DNA of 64,000 nucleotides, taken from positions 64,092-128,091 of the forward strand of contig CACWJA010000003.1 of NCBI GenBank assembly GCA_902761145.1, given 5' to 3'. Within the stretch, counting starts at the first letter, position 1, and the number at the start of each line of letters is the position of its first letter. This DNA comes from an uncultured bacterium (GTDB lineage: Bacteria > Patescibacteriota > Saccharimonadia > Saccharimonadales > Saccharimonadaceae). Below the pieces are notes generated by a model that saw only the letters and a program-made list of their open reading frames with translations, ran no database searches and was not told the DNA's origin. A program made the position numbers and the translations under genes. Positions 25,321 through 34,735 of this stretch are shown one piece after another.

Positions 25321-26636
25321 AATATTTTGGAACCGACGGCATCCGTCAACCAGCCGACAAATTCACTCCCAAGTTTATCGCGTCAATAGTAAAAGGTTTA
25401 TCGGACTACGCTAGCGACACTGCCAAAGTCCTCATCGCTGGCGACACTCGCGAATCCACCGAATGGATCTTGGCAGATCTAGAGTCAGCCCTCGAGACCT
25501 TTGGCCTAGACTACGGCAACGCCGATGTGCTCCCTACCCCAGCCATCAATTATTGTTTTCCAGAAATGGGCTTCGACTACGCTATCGATGTTACCGCCTC
25601 ACACAATCCTTACACAGACAACGGCATCAAAATATTCGAACGTGGCCCTAACGGCACAGGCGTAAAGCTCAGCAAAAAAGGCCGCGAGGCCATAGAGCAA
25701 TCTCTAGAATCTGGTCAAACTTATACTATGGTATCTCCCACCATCAGGGAAGACCTGCATACAGATACTATTACCCTCTACCAAAATCACCTCATAGATT
25801 ATCTCGGCTCTGCCAATTTCGCAGATCTCAGTATTGGTATGGACTGCGCCAATGGTGCTACCAGCGTAATCAATAAATCTATTTTCGAACAGCTCGGTGC
25901 CAACGTTACCCTTATCAATGTGAACGATACTTACAATACGAATATTAATAAAGATTGCGGCAGCACACATCTAGAGCAATTACAGCATCTCGTCACCACT
26001 AATTCCCTAGATTTCGGCGTAGCCTTTGACGGCGACGGCGATCGCGTGCTGATGGTGGATCATGTTGGCAATATCGTTGATGGCGATCAAATCATCGCCA
26101 TATTGGCAGAATACTTGCACCTAGATTCTATTGCTGCGTCCGTCATGGCTAATCAAGGTCTGCTAAACTGGGCATCCTCCGCAGGCATCAAAATAGAAAT
26201 CACGCCAGTAGGAGATTCCAATGTTGCCGAAGCTATGCAAAAAAACAATATCCCTATCGGCGGGGAACAGTCTGGCCACATCATCTTGCCAAAACAAGCC
26301 ACAGGCGACGGTATGCTTACCGCCCTTATGGTCACCAAAGCCATCGCTGCCACTGGTAAATCTTTGCAAGATCTCGCCAGTATTATAGCTAAATCCCCCC
26401 AAGTAAACCTCACCATGTCTGCCACGCCAGCACAAAAAACTAGCCTAGCGACATCAGATGTCGTTAAATCCACTATATCACATTATAAGCAAAAAGTCAA
26501 GTCGGTAAATGGTCGCCTCCTCGTCCGTCCCTCCGGCACCGAGCCTCTCATCCGCATCACAATTTGGGGTGACGACGAAAAGGTTATCACCATCCTCGCA
26601 GAAGAATTAAAAACTAAATTGGAAGAAACACTATGA
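25317..26636 (+). CDS. glmM: Phosphoglucosamine mutase GlmM-type
   Basis: A 439-residue alpha-D-phosphohexomutase. It opens with KYFGTDGIR, as in GlmM. The active serine lies in VTASHNPYTDNGIKIF, the metal loop is DGDGDR, the sugar-binding loop GGEQSGH and the phosphate-binding loop RPSGTEPLIRI. GlmM interconverts glucosamine-6-phosphate and glucosamine-1-phosphate for UDP-GlcNAc synthesis. It overlaps both neighbours by ATGA. A phosphoacetylglucosamine mutase activity is possible given the GNAT gene that follows. Confidence 0.92.
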   Translation: MKYFGTDGIRQPADKFTPKFIASIVKGLSDYASDTAKVLIAGDTRESTEWILADLESALETFGLDYGNADVLPTPAINYCFPEMGFDYAIDVTASHNPYTDNGIKIFERGPNGTGVKLSKKGREAIEQSLESGQTYTMVSPTIREDLHTDTITLYQNHLIDYLGSANFADLSIGMDCANGATSVINKSIFEQLGANVTLINVNDTYNTNINKDCGSTHLEQLQHLVTTNSLDFGVAFDGDGDRVLMVDHVGNIVDGDQIIAILAEYLHLDSIAASVMANQGLLNWASSAGIKIEITPVGDSNVAEAMQKNNIPIGGEQSGHIILPKQATGDGMLTALMVTKAIAATGKSLQDLASIIAKSPQVNLTMSATPAQKTSLATSDVVKSTISHYKQKVKSVNGRLLVRPSGTEPLIRITIWGDDEKVITILAEELKTKLEETL

Positions 26637-27070
26637 AAATCACTACATTGCAAAATTACACCCTAGAATCAGCCTCTCGCATTCGCGAGCTCATGACTCA
26701 ACTATCTCGCAGTGGCAAAGACCGCGGCGAAATAACTAAAGAGTGGCTAGAAGAAATCATCGCCTCTCCATATCACGACATCCTCATCGCCACGAATGAC
26801 GGCGGCACAATCATCGGCATGGCCTCTCTATCTATTATCATCAACCTACGCGACAAAAAAGCCTACCTAGAAGATTTCGTCACCGACACCACACTCCGCG
26901 GCCAAGGCATCGGTTCTGCACTTTGGGATGCCATGCTAGACTGGAGCAGAAGAAAAGGCTGCACAGAGCTAGATTTCACCTCTGGCTACGACCGCGAAGC
27001 CGCACACCGCTTCTATCTCGGCCACGATGCAAAAATTTACGATACCGCCTTCTTCCGCAAAACATTATAA
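26633..27070 (+). CDS. GNAT family N-acetyltransferase
   Basis: A 145-residue acetyltransferase. The acetyl-CoA site is in YLEDFVTDTTLRGQGIGSAL, the R/Q-x-x-G-x-G/A motif A of GNATs, followed by a GCTELDFTSGYDREAAHRFY motif B. It is the last gene of the pta-like/glmM operon, with an ATGA overlap. The motif A/B arrangement is compatible with glucosamine-6-phosphate N-acetyltransferase (GNA1-like). That substrate is inferred from context only; protein or small-molecule targets are also possible. Confidence 0.8.
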   Translation: MKITTLQNYTLESASRIRELMTQLSRSGKDRGEITKEWLEEIIASPYHDILIATNDGGTIIGMASLSIIINLRDKKAYLEDFVTDTTLRGQGIGSALWDAMLDWSRRKGCTELDFTSGYDREAAHRFYLGHDAKIYDTAFFRKTL

Positions 27071-27133
27071 GTAAAATCTATTATTGTATTATTCGCTAGT
27101 ATTGAGGAACATAAAGAAAAAATCTCAGATTTT

Positions 27134-27205
27134 TTCGCCGAAGGGGCGGAGTGATGTGATATGATCTTCGATCATCACATCACGCAGCTTCCGAAATACG
27201 GCGAA
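27134..27205. repeat. Long multi-stem hairpin between convergent operons
   Basis: TTCGCCG (27134-27140) pairs with CGGCGAA (27199-27205). Inside, CGGA pairs with TCCG, then GTGATGTG-(AT)-ATGATC pairs with GATCATCACATCAC around a TTC loop (27151-27183). Just before it, AAAAAATCT/AGATTTTTT (about 27117-27135) forms an AT-rich terminator-like stem. It probably ends both converging operons. Confidence 0.6.
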
Positions 27206-28654
27206 TTATGCAATATTACTGTTACCCAATGATGAATTACGCGAAATCACCACGAATAGCCCCGTCAGCAAATATATATGCAGTGCATTCGGCAATCCCG
27301 AAAAGAATAATAACGACACCATATAAGCAATAATCAAAGAGGAAAGGAGTAATTTATCTCGAGTTTTGCAGACCACTCTAAATACTAATACCAAAGATAC
27401 TATTAGCAAAACAGTCCCCACAATACCACCTTCCAAGAGCAAACTCACATATTGATTATTGACAATCTCTCTAGACGTGTTCATCGCGCCGCTCTCATAC
27501 ATCGATATAAGCCCACTACCAATCCCTACACCAAATAGCATAGTCGCAGGATCCTTACTCCAAGTCTTCAAAGCACTCTGCCAAAGATTAACCCTACTAC
27601 TCGTAGATACCTCTACATACCCATCGAATATCGCATCCTCACTGTTCTCTTTCGGCACCGCTTCAGCAACATCCTCATCCATATTATGAAGACCATCACC
27701 AGCACTCTCTCTGGTATTCTCTAGATTTTCCTTCTTTACCTGGCTCCCCCCAAAATCCACAATGCCTAGTGTCAACTGATTTACCACCTTGCTCACTCCC
27801 GATATATAGGTGTCATCAGTTTTAGAAACTTCTGAGAAAATTCCTTGCAAATTCAGCGTAAACAAAAATGCCAGAAATACTATCGCCCAAATCCACATCA
27901 CTCTCCAAGTCTTTTTTATACCCCACGCCATCGTAAAGACAGCCATAGCCACCACAAAAGCATAAATTGCTCCACGTGACAAAGTCAAAAACAAAGTTGC
28001 CACGAAAATAGAGAACAGTACCAACAAACTTTTTCTGCTAAAACAACTTTTTTTCTTGACCAAAAGATATAACGACACAAAAATTGGCGCTAGCAGCAAA
28101 TTACCCATAAACTGAGGCTCCGCAGCAAACCCATTAGGGTGAGGAAACCCGAAAATTTTATACACACACCCATTGCAAAGCAGCGTATTTGCTTGCGCCA
28201 ACCCAGCTACATCCATAATACACTGAACCAAGCACCATCCACACGCAAAAAGCCCCACACCAAAAAATACTCTCAAAAAATTCCGCAAAAATTTCTTGTC
28301 ACTAATCTCGTCTCTTAAAACATAAAAGGCAAAAACCGCAAAATACAAAAGCCACAAAATCCCCATTATTAGAATACTTCTTAGTTTGTCATGGGACCAG
28401 AGAATTGAAACCGTCAAAAAACCAGGGAACAAAAGCCACACCCATTTACCCAGCACCTCTTTTAACAATTTCTTTTTGATAATCAATACAAAAGCCGAAC
28501 AATCAAACAACACCAACCATATCAACGACATAGAAATATCAAAGTTCATAGTACTGTTGGCGCCAAAATTTATCCAAGGCCAAAAAGAGAAAAACAGCAC
28601 CACAGGCATGGCATAGATAAAAGCCCTATACATCTTTTTTAAATTAATCTTCAT
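27206..28654 (-). CDS. O-antigen ligase/polymerase-like membrane protein
   Basis: A 482-residue protein with about ten to twelve transmembrane helices and a large extracellular loop near residues 270-375. Features of the Wzy/WaaL (Wzy_C) family are LFLTLSRGAIYAF and the loop end VNLWQSALKTWSKDPATMLFGVGIGSG. The family transfers or polymerises undecaprenyl-linked glycans outside the membrane. It is the last gene of a minus-strand operon starting with the priming sugar transferase; its start lies two bases after the stop of the GT4 gene, with a GAGGGG site inside that gene's end. Confidence 0.8.
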   Translation of the reverse strand: MKINLKKMYRAFIYAMPVVLFFSFWPWINFGANSTMNFDISMSLIWLVLFDCSAFVLIIKKKLLKEVLGKWVWLLFPGFLTVSILWSHDKLRSILIMGILWLLYFAVFAFYVLRDEISDKKFLRNFLRVFFGVGLFACGWCLVQCIMDVAGLAQANTLLCNGCVYKIFGFPHPNGFAAEPQFMGNLLLAPIFVSLYLLVKKKSCFSRKSLLVLFSIFVATLFLTLSRGAIYAFVVAMAVFTMAWGIKKTWRVMWIWAIVFLAFLFTLNLQGIFSEVSKTDDTYISGVSKVVNQLTLGIVDFGGSQVKKENLENTRESAGDGLHNMDEDVAEAVPKENSEDAIFDGYVEVSTSSRVNLWQSALKTWSKDPATMLFGVGIGSGLISMYESGAMNTSREIVNNQYVSLLLEGGIVGTVLLIVSLVLVFRVVCKTRDKLLLSSLIIAYMVSLLFFSGLPNALHIYLLTGLFVVISRNSSLGNSNIA

Positions 28655-28655
28655 C

Positions 28656-29810
28656 TTATTCGCCCCTCTTCTTCACGCATTCTTTTACATATTTCTTTAT
28701 TTCCTTGTCGAATCTCTCCACCCCAAACTTATCCACCGAATTCGCTACCTTTACGCGATCAAAATCCATTTTCTCAAATTTCAACATCGCATCAGCCATA
28801 GCTTCCACCGTCTGCGGTTCAAAAAGCACCCCATTTTTACCGTCCTTCACATAATCGCGCGCACCACCCACTCCATACGCTATCACTGGGCATCCCGCCG
28901 CCAATGCTTCTACTGGCGCTATCCCAAAAGGCTCCAGACTAGGGAACAAATACCCTTTAGCGTCTGCCAAATACTCCACCAATTCCTTTTTGTCCATTAA
29001 CGGTAAAAATTCTATCAAGCTCGACCCATCAGCCATCTTTACAAGTTTTTTATGCTCTGGTCCCTCGCCTATTACCTTCAGTCTCCTTTGCGTCAGAAAA
29101 CACGCCCTCACTGCTAAGTCAATCTTTTTCCAATTTACCTGCCTACTAGTCACTATATAATATGGGTTTTCCACAAGTTTTCCACAAGTTTCACTCTTAA
29201 AATCTGCTATCTCTACTGGTGGATGTATTATCTTTGCTTCCCTCCCATAATACTTTTTTATTGCGTCCTTAGCATATTCCGATATTGTTACAAAATAGTC
29301 AGGATTTTGTGCCGCTTTCAAATCAGCTTTTCTTAACGGTACTACTAATAATCTAAAAAAGAATCTTACAAAAGGGTTCAATATATTAAACCCAGGATTC
29401 TTCATATAATCATCGTACATCTGCCAATAGTATTGCGTAGGAACATGGCAATACGAGATATGTATTCCATTTGGGTTCTTCGCTTTTTTCTTCCCCTCCT
29501 TATTTAGCCTACGTCCAGATTTTACACTTTTTGCCTCCGCCCCAGTCACCGATATAATCAAATCATATTCAGACAAATCCAGTCGCGAAAAATACCTTTG
29601 CCTAAGCGGTCCAAGCACACGCCTCATCTTGCTAGGAAATTTCTGTAACCATCCAGTCCTAATGTCTGCATCCCCAAACCAGTCAATCCCCTTTGGATCA
29701 TATTTAGATGTATATATAGGAGCATCTGGGTACATCCGATGTAGCCTCAATAGCACTTTCTCGGCTCCACCAACATTAGTTAGCCAATCGCATACCAACG
29801 CAACTTTCAC
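28656..29810 (-). CDS. Glycosyltransferase family 4
   Basis: A 384-residue GT-B fold enzyme. The N-terminal domain starts VALVCDWLTNVGGAEKVLL. The C-terminal domain carries FPSLEPFGIAPVEALAAGCPVIAYGVGGARDYV, the E-x7-E nucleotide-sugar site of GT4 enzymes. It would add a sugar to the lipid-linked intermediate made by the priming transferase upstream. The start codon is GTG and overlaps the TAG stop of that gene (TAGTG), with GGAGCTAAG as ribosome binding site. Sugar donor unknown. Confidence 0.87.
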   Translation of the reverse strand: MKVALVCDWLTNVGGAEKVLLRLHRMYPDAPIYTSKYDPKGIDWFGDADIRTGWLQKFPSKMRRVLGPLRQRYFSRLDLSEYDLIISVTGAEAKSVKSGRRLNKEGKKKAKNPNGIHISYCHVPTQYYWQMYDDYMKNPGFNILNPFVRFFFRLLVVPLRKADLKAAQNPDYFVTISEYAKDAIKKYYGREAKIIHPPVEIADFKSETCGKLVENPYYIVTSRQVNWKKIDLAVRACFLTQRRLKVIGEGPEHKKLVKMADGSSLIEFLPLMDKKELVEYLADAKGYLFPSLEPFGIAPVEALAAGCPVIAYGVGGARDYVKDGKNGVLFEPQTVEAMADAMLKFEKMDFDRVKVANSVDKFGVERFDKEIKKYVKECVKKRGE

Positions 29811-31234
29811 TACTTAGCTCCTTCCCCTCTAAATACGGCTGCTATGGTTTTGAAAAATATCGAAAGATCCAACATTAATGACCAATTTTTTACATAATAT
29901 ATATCGAGCGCCCTTCTTTCTTCAAAAGAAATATTTCTTCGTCCACTCACCTGTGCAAATCCAGTCAGCCCAGATTTCACCGTAAGCAGCAGTGACCTAT
30001 CACCATAATCTCTCAGCTCTCCAGGCAATAATGCCCTTGGCCCTATTAACGATATGTCACCTTTTAAGATATTAAACAACTGCGGCAACTCATCCAAGGA
30101 TGCCCTACGTATAAAATGCCCTAGCCTAGTAATACGCGGATCGTTCTTCATGTAGTCACCATCGCGCCTATATTTTTTTATTAGTTCTGGTTTTCCCATT
30201 TTAATAAACGCCTCTTCCGCAGTCATTCCGCTATATTCTGATTTCATCGATCTAAATTTGTAGCATCTAAACTTCCTATTATACTGCGTCAGTCTATCAT
30301 CTACATATATTGGTGAATGTTTGATGTCCGATAATTTTGAAATTATCCAAATAATCATCATTGGTATTATTGTCAAAACAATCGCCACCAAGCTAAACAC
30401 TATATCAAATGCTCTCTTTACCACGGCATACCCACCGGAAAGAGGCGTCACTTTAACCAGCACTGCTGGAGTATTCCCCACCAACTCCAAATCCCCAAAA
30501 TGCGACGACAATGCAGTTTCACTAGGCACAAAGTAGTATAATAAGTGTCTCGAGACTGCCTGTCTATACACATACTTAGTAGATTTCTCATCCGTCTGAA
30601 AAATCACATCAGCTCTAGCTTTTCGTAAAGCGTCTTTAAGCGATGAATACTGATGTGTTTTTAAATCTCTCGGGATAAATCTACGATTCGCCACCACTCC
30701 CGCCAATCTATATCCAGACTCTGGCGTCGCAGCAATATAATCTGCCAGATACTCTGTATTTTTATGGTTCCCAATTATTATCGCCCTTTTTGCCCCATAT
30801 TCATTCCTAAACATTTGCCTCACTATAAATCTCACGAGTATTCGCTCACACAGCAAAAAAACAAAACACAACGCTACTGCTGTTACCGCCATTACTCTTA
30901 CTGGAAACAAATTCTCCCCTACAAAAAAATCGTATACAATCAACGCCGACACAGTAAGCATTGCCGCCAGTACCAGTCTAGCCCTTTCTGGCAGCCTAGC
31001 CTTTCCTAAAAAAATCGATTTTTTATACAACCCAAGCGCTGCCAAAATAACTAGCATTATCGGTACTAGTAGTACAATAGTCACGGTGAAATCAAGCAAC
31101 TGCGCCTCAAATACATACGGCCGTGGGTCCACGTGTACTCGTATAAAATAAGCCATTGCAAACGATAGTATTAATGCAAGCGCATCACCTATCACCAAAC
31201 ATAACCTTAAAATAAAATCGGATTTCTTCCGCAT
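29810..31234 (-). CDS. Polyprenyl-phosphate sugar-1-phosphate transferase (priming enzyme)
   Basis: A 474-residue membrane enzyme of the WbaP/CpsE class. About four or five N-terminal helices are followed by a nucleotide-binding-like middle region (AKRAIIIGNHKNTEYL) and a C-terminal Bac_transf catalytic domain with a membrane helix, YKFRSMKSEYSG, RRASLDELPQLFNILKGD and SLIGPRALLPGE. It puts the first sugar phosphate on undecaprenyl phosphate. An ATG two codons earlier exists, but the ATG at 31234 lies six bases after TATAAT, matching the leaderless rule. It heads the operon of GT4 and O-antigen ligase. Confidence 0.9.
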   Translation of the reverse strand: MRKKSDFILRLCLVIGDALALILSFAMAYFIRVHVDPRPYVFEAQLLDFTVTIVLLVPIMLVILAALGLYKKSIFLGKARLPERARLVLAAMLTVSALIVYDFFVGENLFPVRVMAVTAVALCFVFLLCERILVRFIVRQMFRNEYGAKRAIIIGNHKNTEYLADYIAATPESGYRLAGVVANRRFIPRDLKTHQYSSLKDALRKARADVIFQTDEKSTKYVYRQAVSRHLLYYFVPSETALSSHFGDLELVGNTPAVLVKVTPLSGGYAVVKRAFDIVFSLVAIVLTIIPMMIIWIISKLSDIKHSPIYVDDRLTQYNRKFRCYKFRSMKSEYSGMTAEEAFIKMGKPELIKKYRRDGDYMKNDPRITRLGHFIRRASLDELPQLFNILKGDISLIGPRALLPGELRDYGDRSLLLTVKSGLTGFAQVSGRRNISFEERRALDIYYVKNWSLMLDLSIFFKTIAAVFRGEGAK

Positions 31235-31240
31235 ATACAT

Positions 31241-31246
31241 ATTATA
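31241..31246 (-). promoter_or_regulatory. -10 box of the priming transferase operon, leaderless
   Basis: TATAAT followed by ATGTAT and then ATG. The first ATG abuts the -10 and so cannot be inside the transcript. Confidence 0.55.
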
Positions 31247-31325
31247 ACATAATAGAAATAACCAGACTATCCAGGGTCTCTTTAAGCAGTCAATTTCTCA
31301 ACCAAAAAACAGCAAAACTAACCCA

Positions 31326-33152
31326 CTATTCCACTGTTACAGATTTAGCCAAATTTCTCGGTTGATCCACATCATAACCCTTTTCAATTGTTATATAATA
31401 AGCCAATAACTGCGACACCAAGTTCATCAAAATAGGCACAAATAACTCAATAGAAGTTGTAATTTTTACAACACTCTCTACAGGCATATCAAATGCATCA
31501 TCATTTGTTACTACCACTACATGCCCCCCTCGTGCCATTACCTCTTGTACATTAGATATAGATTTATCATATAACGGTCCCTTGGGCAGAAAAGCCAATT
31601 CAAAAAATCTGTCATCCACCAATGCCAACGGTCCATGCTTCAGTTCACCAAATGCATACGCATTTGCATCTACATAAGACACCTCTTTTAACTTCAGAGC
31701 ACCTTCCATGGCAGTCGGATAAGCAGTATCTCGGCCCAAATATATCGAATGTTCATATTTTGCATATTTTTTCGAAATTTTCTCCACCTCTTGCGGTGCC
31801 GTTTCTAACACTCTGCTGATTTCCTCTGGTAGCTTCACTATTTCATCTATATATGGCTTCAAAATCACATTTTTTACACCTTTTGCTTGTGCAATAGTTA
31901 ATCCAAACATCACCATTGCTATGGTTTGCGAAGTAAATGCCTTCGTAGAAGCCACCGATATTTCCGGACCTACATGCACATATGTACCACCATCCACCTC
32001 ACGTGCTATTGTAGAACCTATTGCATTTACTATACCTATGGTCTTAATTCCCTGCTTCTTTATTTCCCTAAGACAAGCCAAAGTATCCGCAGTTTCACCA
32101 GATTGTGATACGATCAAAGCCACCGAATCTTTCGGAATATATGCAGCACGGTATCTATATTCACTAGCTATCACCGTTTCTATAGTAATCTCTGGCGTAA
32201 ATTGTTCTATATAATAACCCGCAAGCAATCCAGCATGATACGCTGTGCCGCATCCCACTATTATTAAATGTTTAATTTTACGTAGCTCTGCTTCGCTAAG
32301 CTCTGGTCCACCCAAATGCACAGTGTGATTCTTCGAATTAACTCTTCCACGTAGAGTCTCCGCCAAAGATTTTGGTTGTTCCATTATCTCTTTCAACAAG
32401 AAATGCTCATATCCACCCTTTTGTATTGCAGCCAAATTAGTCTCAATTTCCTCAACCTTAGCCGACACTGGCTCAGAATTTAACGTCCTCACCTCAATAC
32501 TATTACTAGTAAGCTTCGCTACCTCACCATCATTTAGATATATCGCCCGTTTTGTATGCCCCACTAAAGCCGACGCATCACTGGCAATCAAAGTCTCGTC
32601 GTGCCCTACACCTATTACTAATGGCGACCCACTTCTTGCCACTACTATCTCTTCTGGACTTCTGCCTGATATTACTGCTATGCCATACGTTCCTCGCACT
32701 AGTTTTAATGCTTGCACCACAGCATCTGTCAATGAATATTTTCCTTGTCCATAGAAAGAGTCAATCAACGCCGCCAACACCTCAGAATCAGTTTCAGAAG
32801 CAAACTCATACCCACTCAGTGCTTTCTTCAGTTCCTTGTAATTTTCAATTATACCGTTATGTACCAAATAGATATCACCAGCCCTATGTGGGTGAGCATT
32901 CTTCTCATCCGGTTCACCATGCGTAGCCCATCTAGTATGGCCTATACCTACATTATCCTGTCGCCGATTCTCCGCCAATCTTTCTTCCAAATTATCTATC
33001 TTTCCCTTCGCCCGAATCAAAGTCACAGTACCATCATTCGCTACAGTTGCTATTCCAGCCGAATCATATCCTCTATATTCCAACCTCCTCAGCCCCGACA
33101 GCAAAAACCCCTGCGCCTTATTCTTACCGACATATCCCACTATTCCACACAT
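31326..33152 (-). CDS. glmS: Glutamine-fructose-6-phosphate aminotransferase GlmS
   Basis: A 608-residue enzyme making glucosamine-6-phosphate from fructose-6-phosphate and glutamine. The N-terminal glutaminase begins MCGIVGYVG with catalytic Cys2. Two SIS isomerase domains follow (VGCGTAYHAGLLAGYYIE, QSGETADTL, and a second near SIYLGRDTAYPTAMEGALKLKE). The end DQPRNLAKSVTVE is family-typical. An AAGGAGA site and an upstream TATAAT support the start. No glmS ribozyme hallmark fits in the short leader. It supplies precursor for GlmM at 25.3 kb. Confidence 0.97.
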   Translation of the reverse strand: MCGIVGYVGKNKAQGFLLSGLRRLEYRGYDSAGIATVANDGTVTLIRAKGKIDNLEERLAENRRQDNVGIGHTRWATHGEPDEKNAHPHRAGDIYLVHNGIIENYKELKKALSGYEFASETDSEVLAALIDSFYGQGKYSLTDAVVQALKLVRGTYGIAVISGRSPEEIVVARSGSPLVIGVGHDETLIASDASALVGHTKRAIYLNDGEVAKLTSNSIEVRTLNSEPVSAKVEEIETNLAAIQKGGYEHFLLKEIMEQPKSLAETLRGRVNSKNHTVHLGGPELSEAELRKIKHLIIVGCGTAYHAGLLAGYYIEQFTPEITIETVIASEYRYRAAYIPKDSVALIVSQSGETADTLACLREIKKQGIKTIGIVNAIGSTIAREVDGGTYVHVGPEISVASTKAFTSQTIAMVMFGLTIAQAKGVKNVILKPYIDEIVKLPEEISRVLETAPQEVEKISKKYAKYEHSIYLGRDTAYPTAMEGALKLKEVSYVDANAYAFGELKHGPLALVDDRFFELAFLPKGPLYDKSISNVQEVMARGGHVVVVTNDDAFDMPVESVVKITTSIELFVPILMNLVSQLLAYYITIEKGYDVDQPRNLAKSVTVE

Positions 33153-33202
33153 ATTGTCTCCTTTTACACTAAAATTATAGCACCAGCTTTCAGCTATTCA
33201 AA

Positions 33203-34735
33203 TCAAAACTTCAAATCATACCTAACGTCATTTTTAAATTTCACCAAAATAGCCTCATCATTCCCATAAATCTCGTACAAAACAGTATCTTTTAGCAAAG
33301 GCAAATTTGCTTCTTTCAAATCTGTCCCTGGGTCATAGTAAATATTATCAAACCAACGACCCTGTGTTAACTTGTATTCCATCCAAGGCACATTATCACT
33401 AAAACTCGGCATCATTAATCTATACAGCACCCTATAATCCTCAATCGGCATATGGCGAATCACTGGACTCAAGCCTATCTCTCCATCTATCTGTATTGTT
33501 TTTACCCCTTCCGTCATCATTTCTGGAAGATGGTTAAGATCATTCGCCACCATATCTATTCTGCTGTTTCTAAACTCATTCTGCTCTTTCAAAGCATTCC
33601 CATATGTAAGAGCAAAAGTCACAAAACAATATCCCAACACTACCACAGGAATCTTCGTCGCAATATTACTATACTCTCCATAAGCCACATATACCGATAT
33701 CACCGCTATAAACGCTCCAATTGCATACATCGCTCTAGGCGCATACAATGGTCTATCTAATGCCGCATATATCACCAATGTCGCTATCGCCATTAATATT
33801 ACTCCGACTACCCCAATCACGCCAGCCACAATCTTATTCCTTTTGCTCCTAGCTGCAAAAATACCAACAAATATTATAGAAATAATTATTATTAAAATCT
33901 TCCAGAACAATCGCAAATCACCGACTATTAGCTCAAAATATTGCATTAAATGATCAACCAACGACGGCAAAAACTCACCAATTCCTGGTAAACTATTAGA
34001 TGCATATGCTTCCCTTGGCCTCATCATGAATTTCTGAAATATAACCATCGTCAATACAAAAATCACCATAGAGAAAATAAAAAACTTTATTATCTCCTTA
34101 TTTTTCATCTCCCTTTTATTCCATTCACGCATAGTTATGAACAATACCAACATCGGGAATACCCCAATTGCCGCCTGATACGTCATGCAAACGATCAATA
34201 TTCCAATCAAAATAGCTCCTCCAAAAGCCCACCTATTCTTTCTCCACAATAATAACGGCGCTATCACAAAAAACACAGACATGGCCATATATGGAGCATC
34301 ATATTGATAAGATAAACACTCCAGCATGTATGGCGACAACACTAGCGGCACAACTGCCACCATCACCCATATCCATTTTGTCCACTTTTGTCTTAGACAT
34401 TCTTTCCCTACCACGACAATCACAAAAAACACACTTGCTGCCGCAAATAACACCACCGCTAATAACTGTGGAAATGGCGCAATATTAGTTAAATACCAAT
34501 CACCATGCAGCCCATGTGATACTATTGTACTAATATATCGACTAAACCCCGCCCACTCCGCATATCCATAGTTTGTCCTAGCCACATCATCAGCATAATG
34601 CACCCCAGACAATATTATCGCAGACACCCCCACCAAATAAATTGCGAGTATCACCAAAAAAGGTTTCAACAAAAAGCTATTGTTTTTCCAAACCCTCTTC
34701 ATAAAACCATTGCATCTAATCATTATATTTTTCAT
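33203..34735 (-). CDS. GtrII-like glucosyltransferase, membrane protein
   Basis: A protein of about 510 residues with around ten or eleven helices and a soluble C-terminal domain. The early loop HYADDVARTNYGYAEWAGFSRY resembles GtrII-type GT-C enzymes that move glucose from a polyprenyl carrier to a surface glycan. A longer frame starts at 34762, but the ATG at 34735 gives an ATGA overlap with the deacetylase upstream and follows an AAGG site. GtrB- and GtrA-like genes lie just upstream and divergent, as in glucosylation cassettes. Confidence 0.75.
   Translation of the reverse strand: MKNIMIRCNGFMKRVWKNNSFLLKPFLVILAIYLVGVSAIILSGVHYADDVARTNYGYAEWAGFSRYISTIVSHGLHGDWYLTNIAPFPQLLAVVLFAAASVFFVIVVVGKECLRQKWTKWIWVMVAVVPLVLSPYMLECLSYQYDAPYMAMSVFFVIAPLLLWRKNRWAFGGAILIGILIVCMTYQAAIGVFPMLVLFITMREWNKREMKNKEIIKFFIFSMVIFVLTMVIFQKFMMRPREAYASNSLPGIGEFLPSLVDHLMQYFELIVGDLRLFWKILIIIISIIFVGIFAARSKRNKIVAGVIGVVGVILMAIATLVIYAALDRPLYAPRAMYAIGAFIAVISVYVAYGEYSNIATKIPVVVLGYCFVTFALTYGNALKEQNEFRNSRIDMVANDLNHLPEMMTEGVKTIQIDGEIGLSPVIRHMPIEDYRVLYRLMMPSFSDNVPWMEYKLTQGRWFDNIYYDPGTDLKEANLPLLKDTVLYEIYGNDEAILVKFKNDVRYDLKF

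Noticed and set aside
31153-33200. glmS ribozyme upstream of glmS
   Set aside because: The leader between the TATAAT and the ATG is only about 20-30 bases, too short for the ribozyme.
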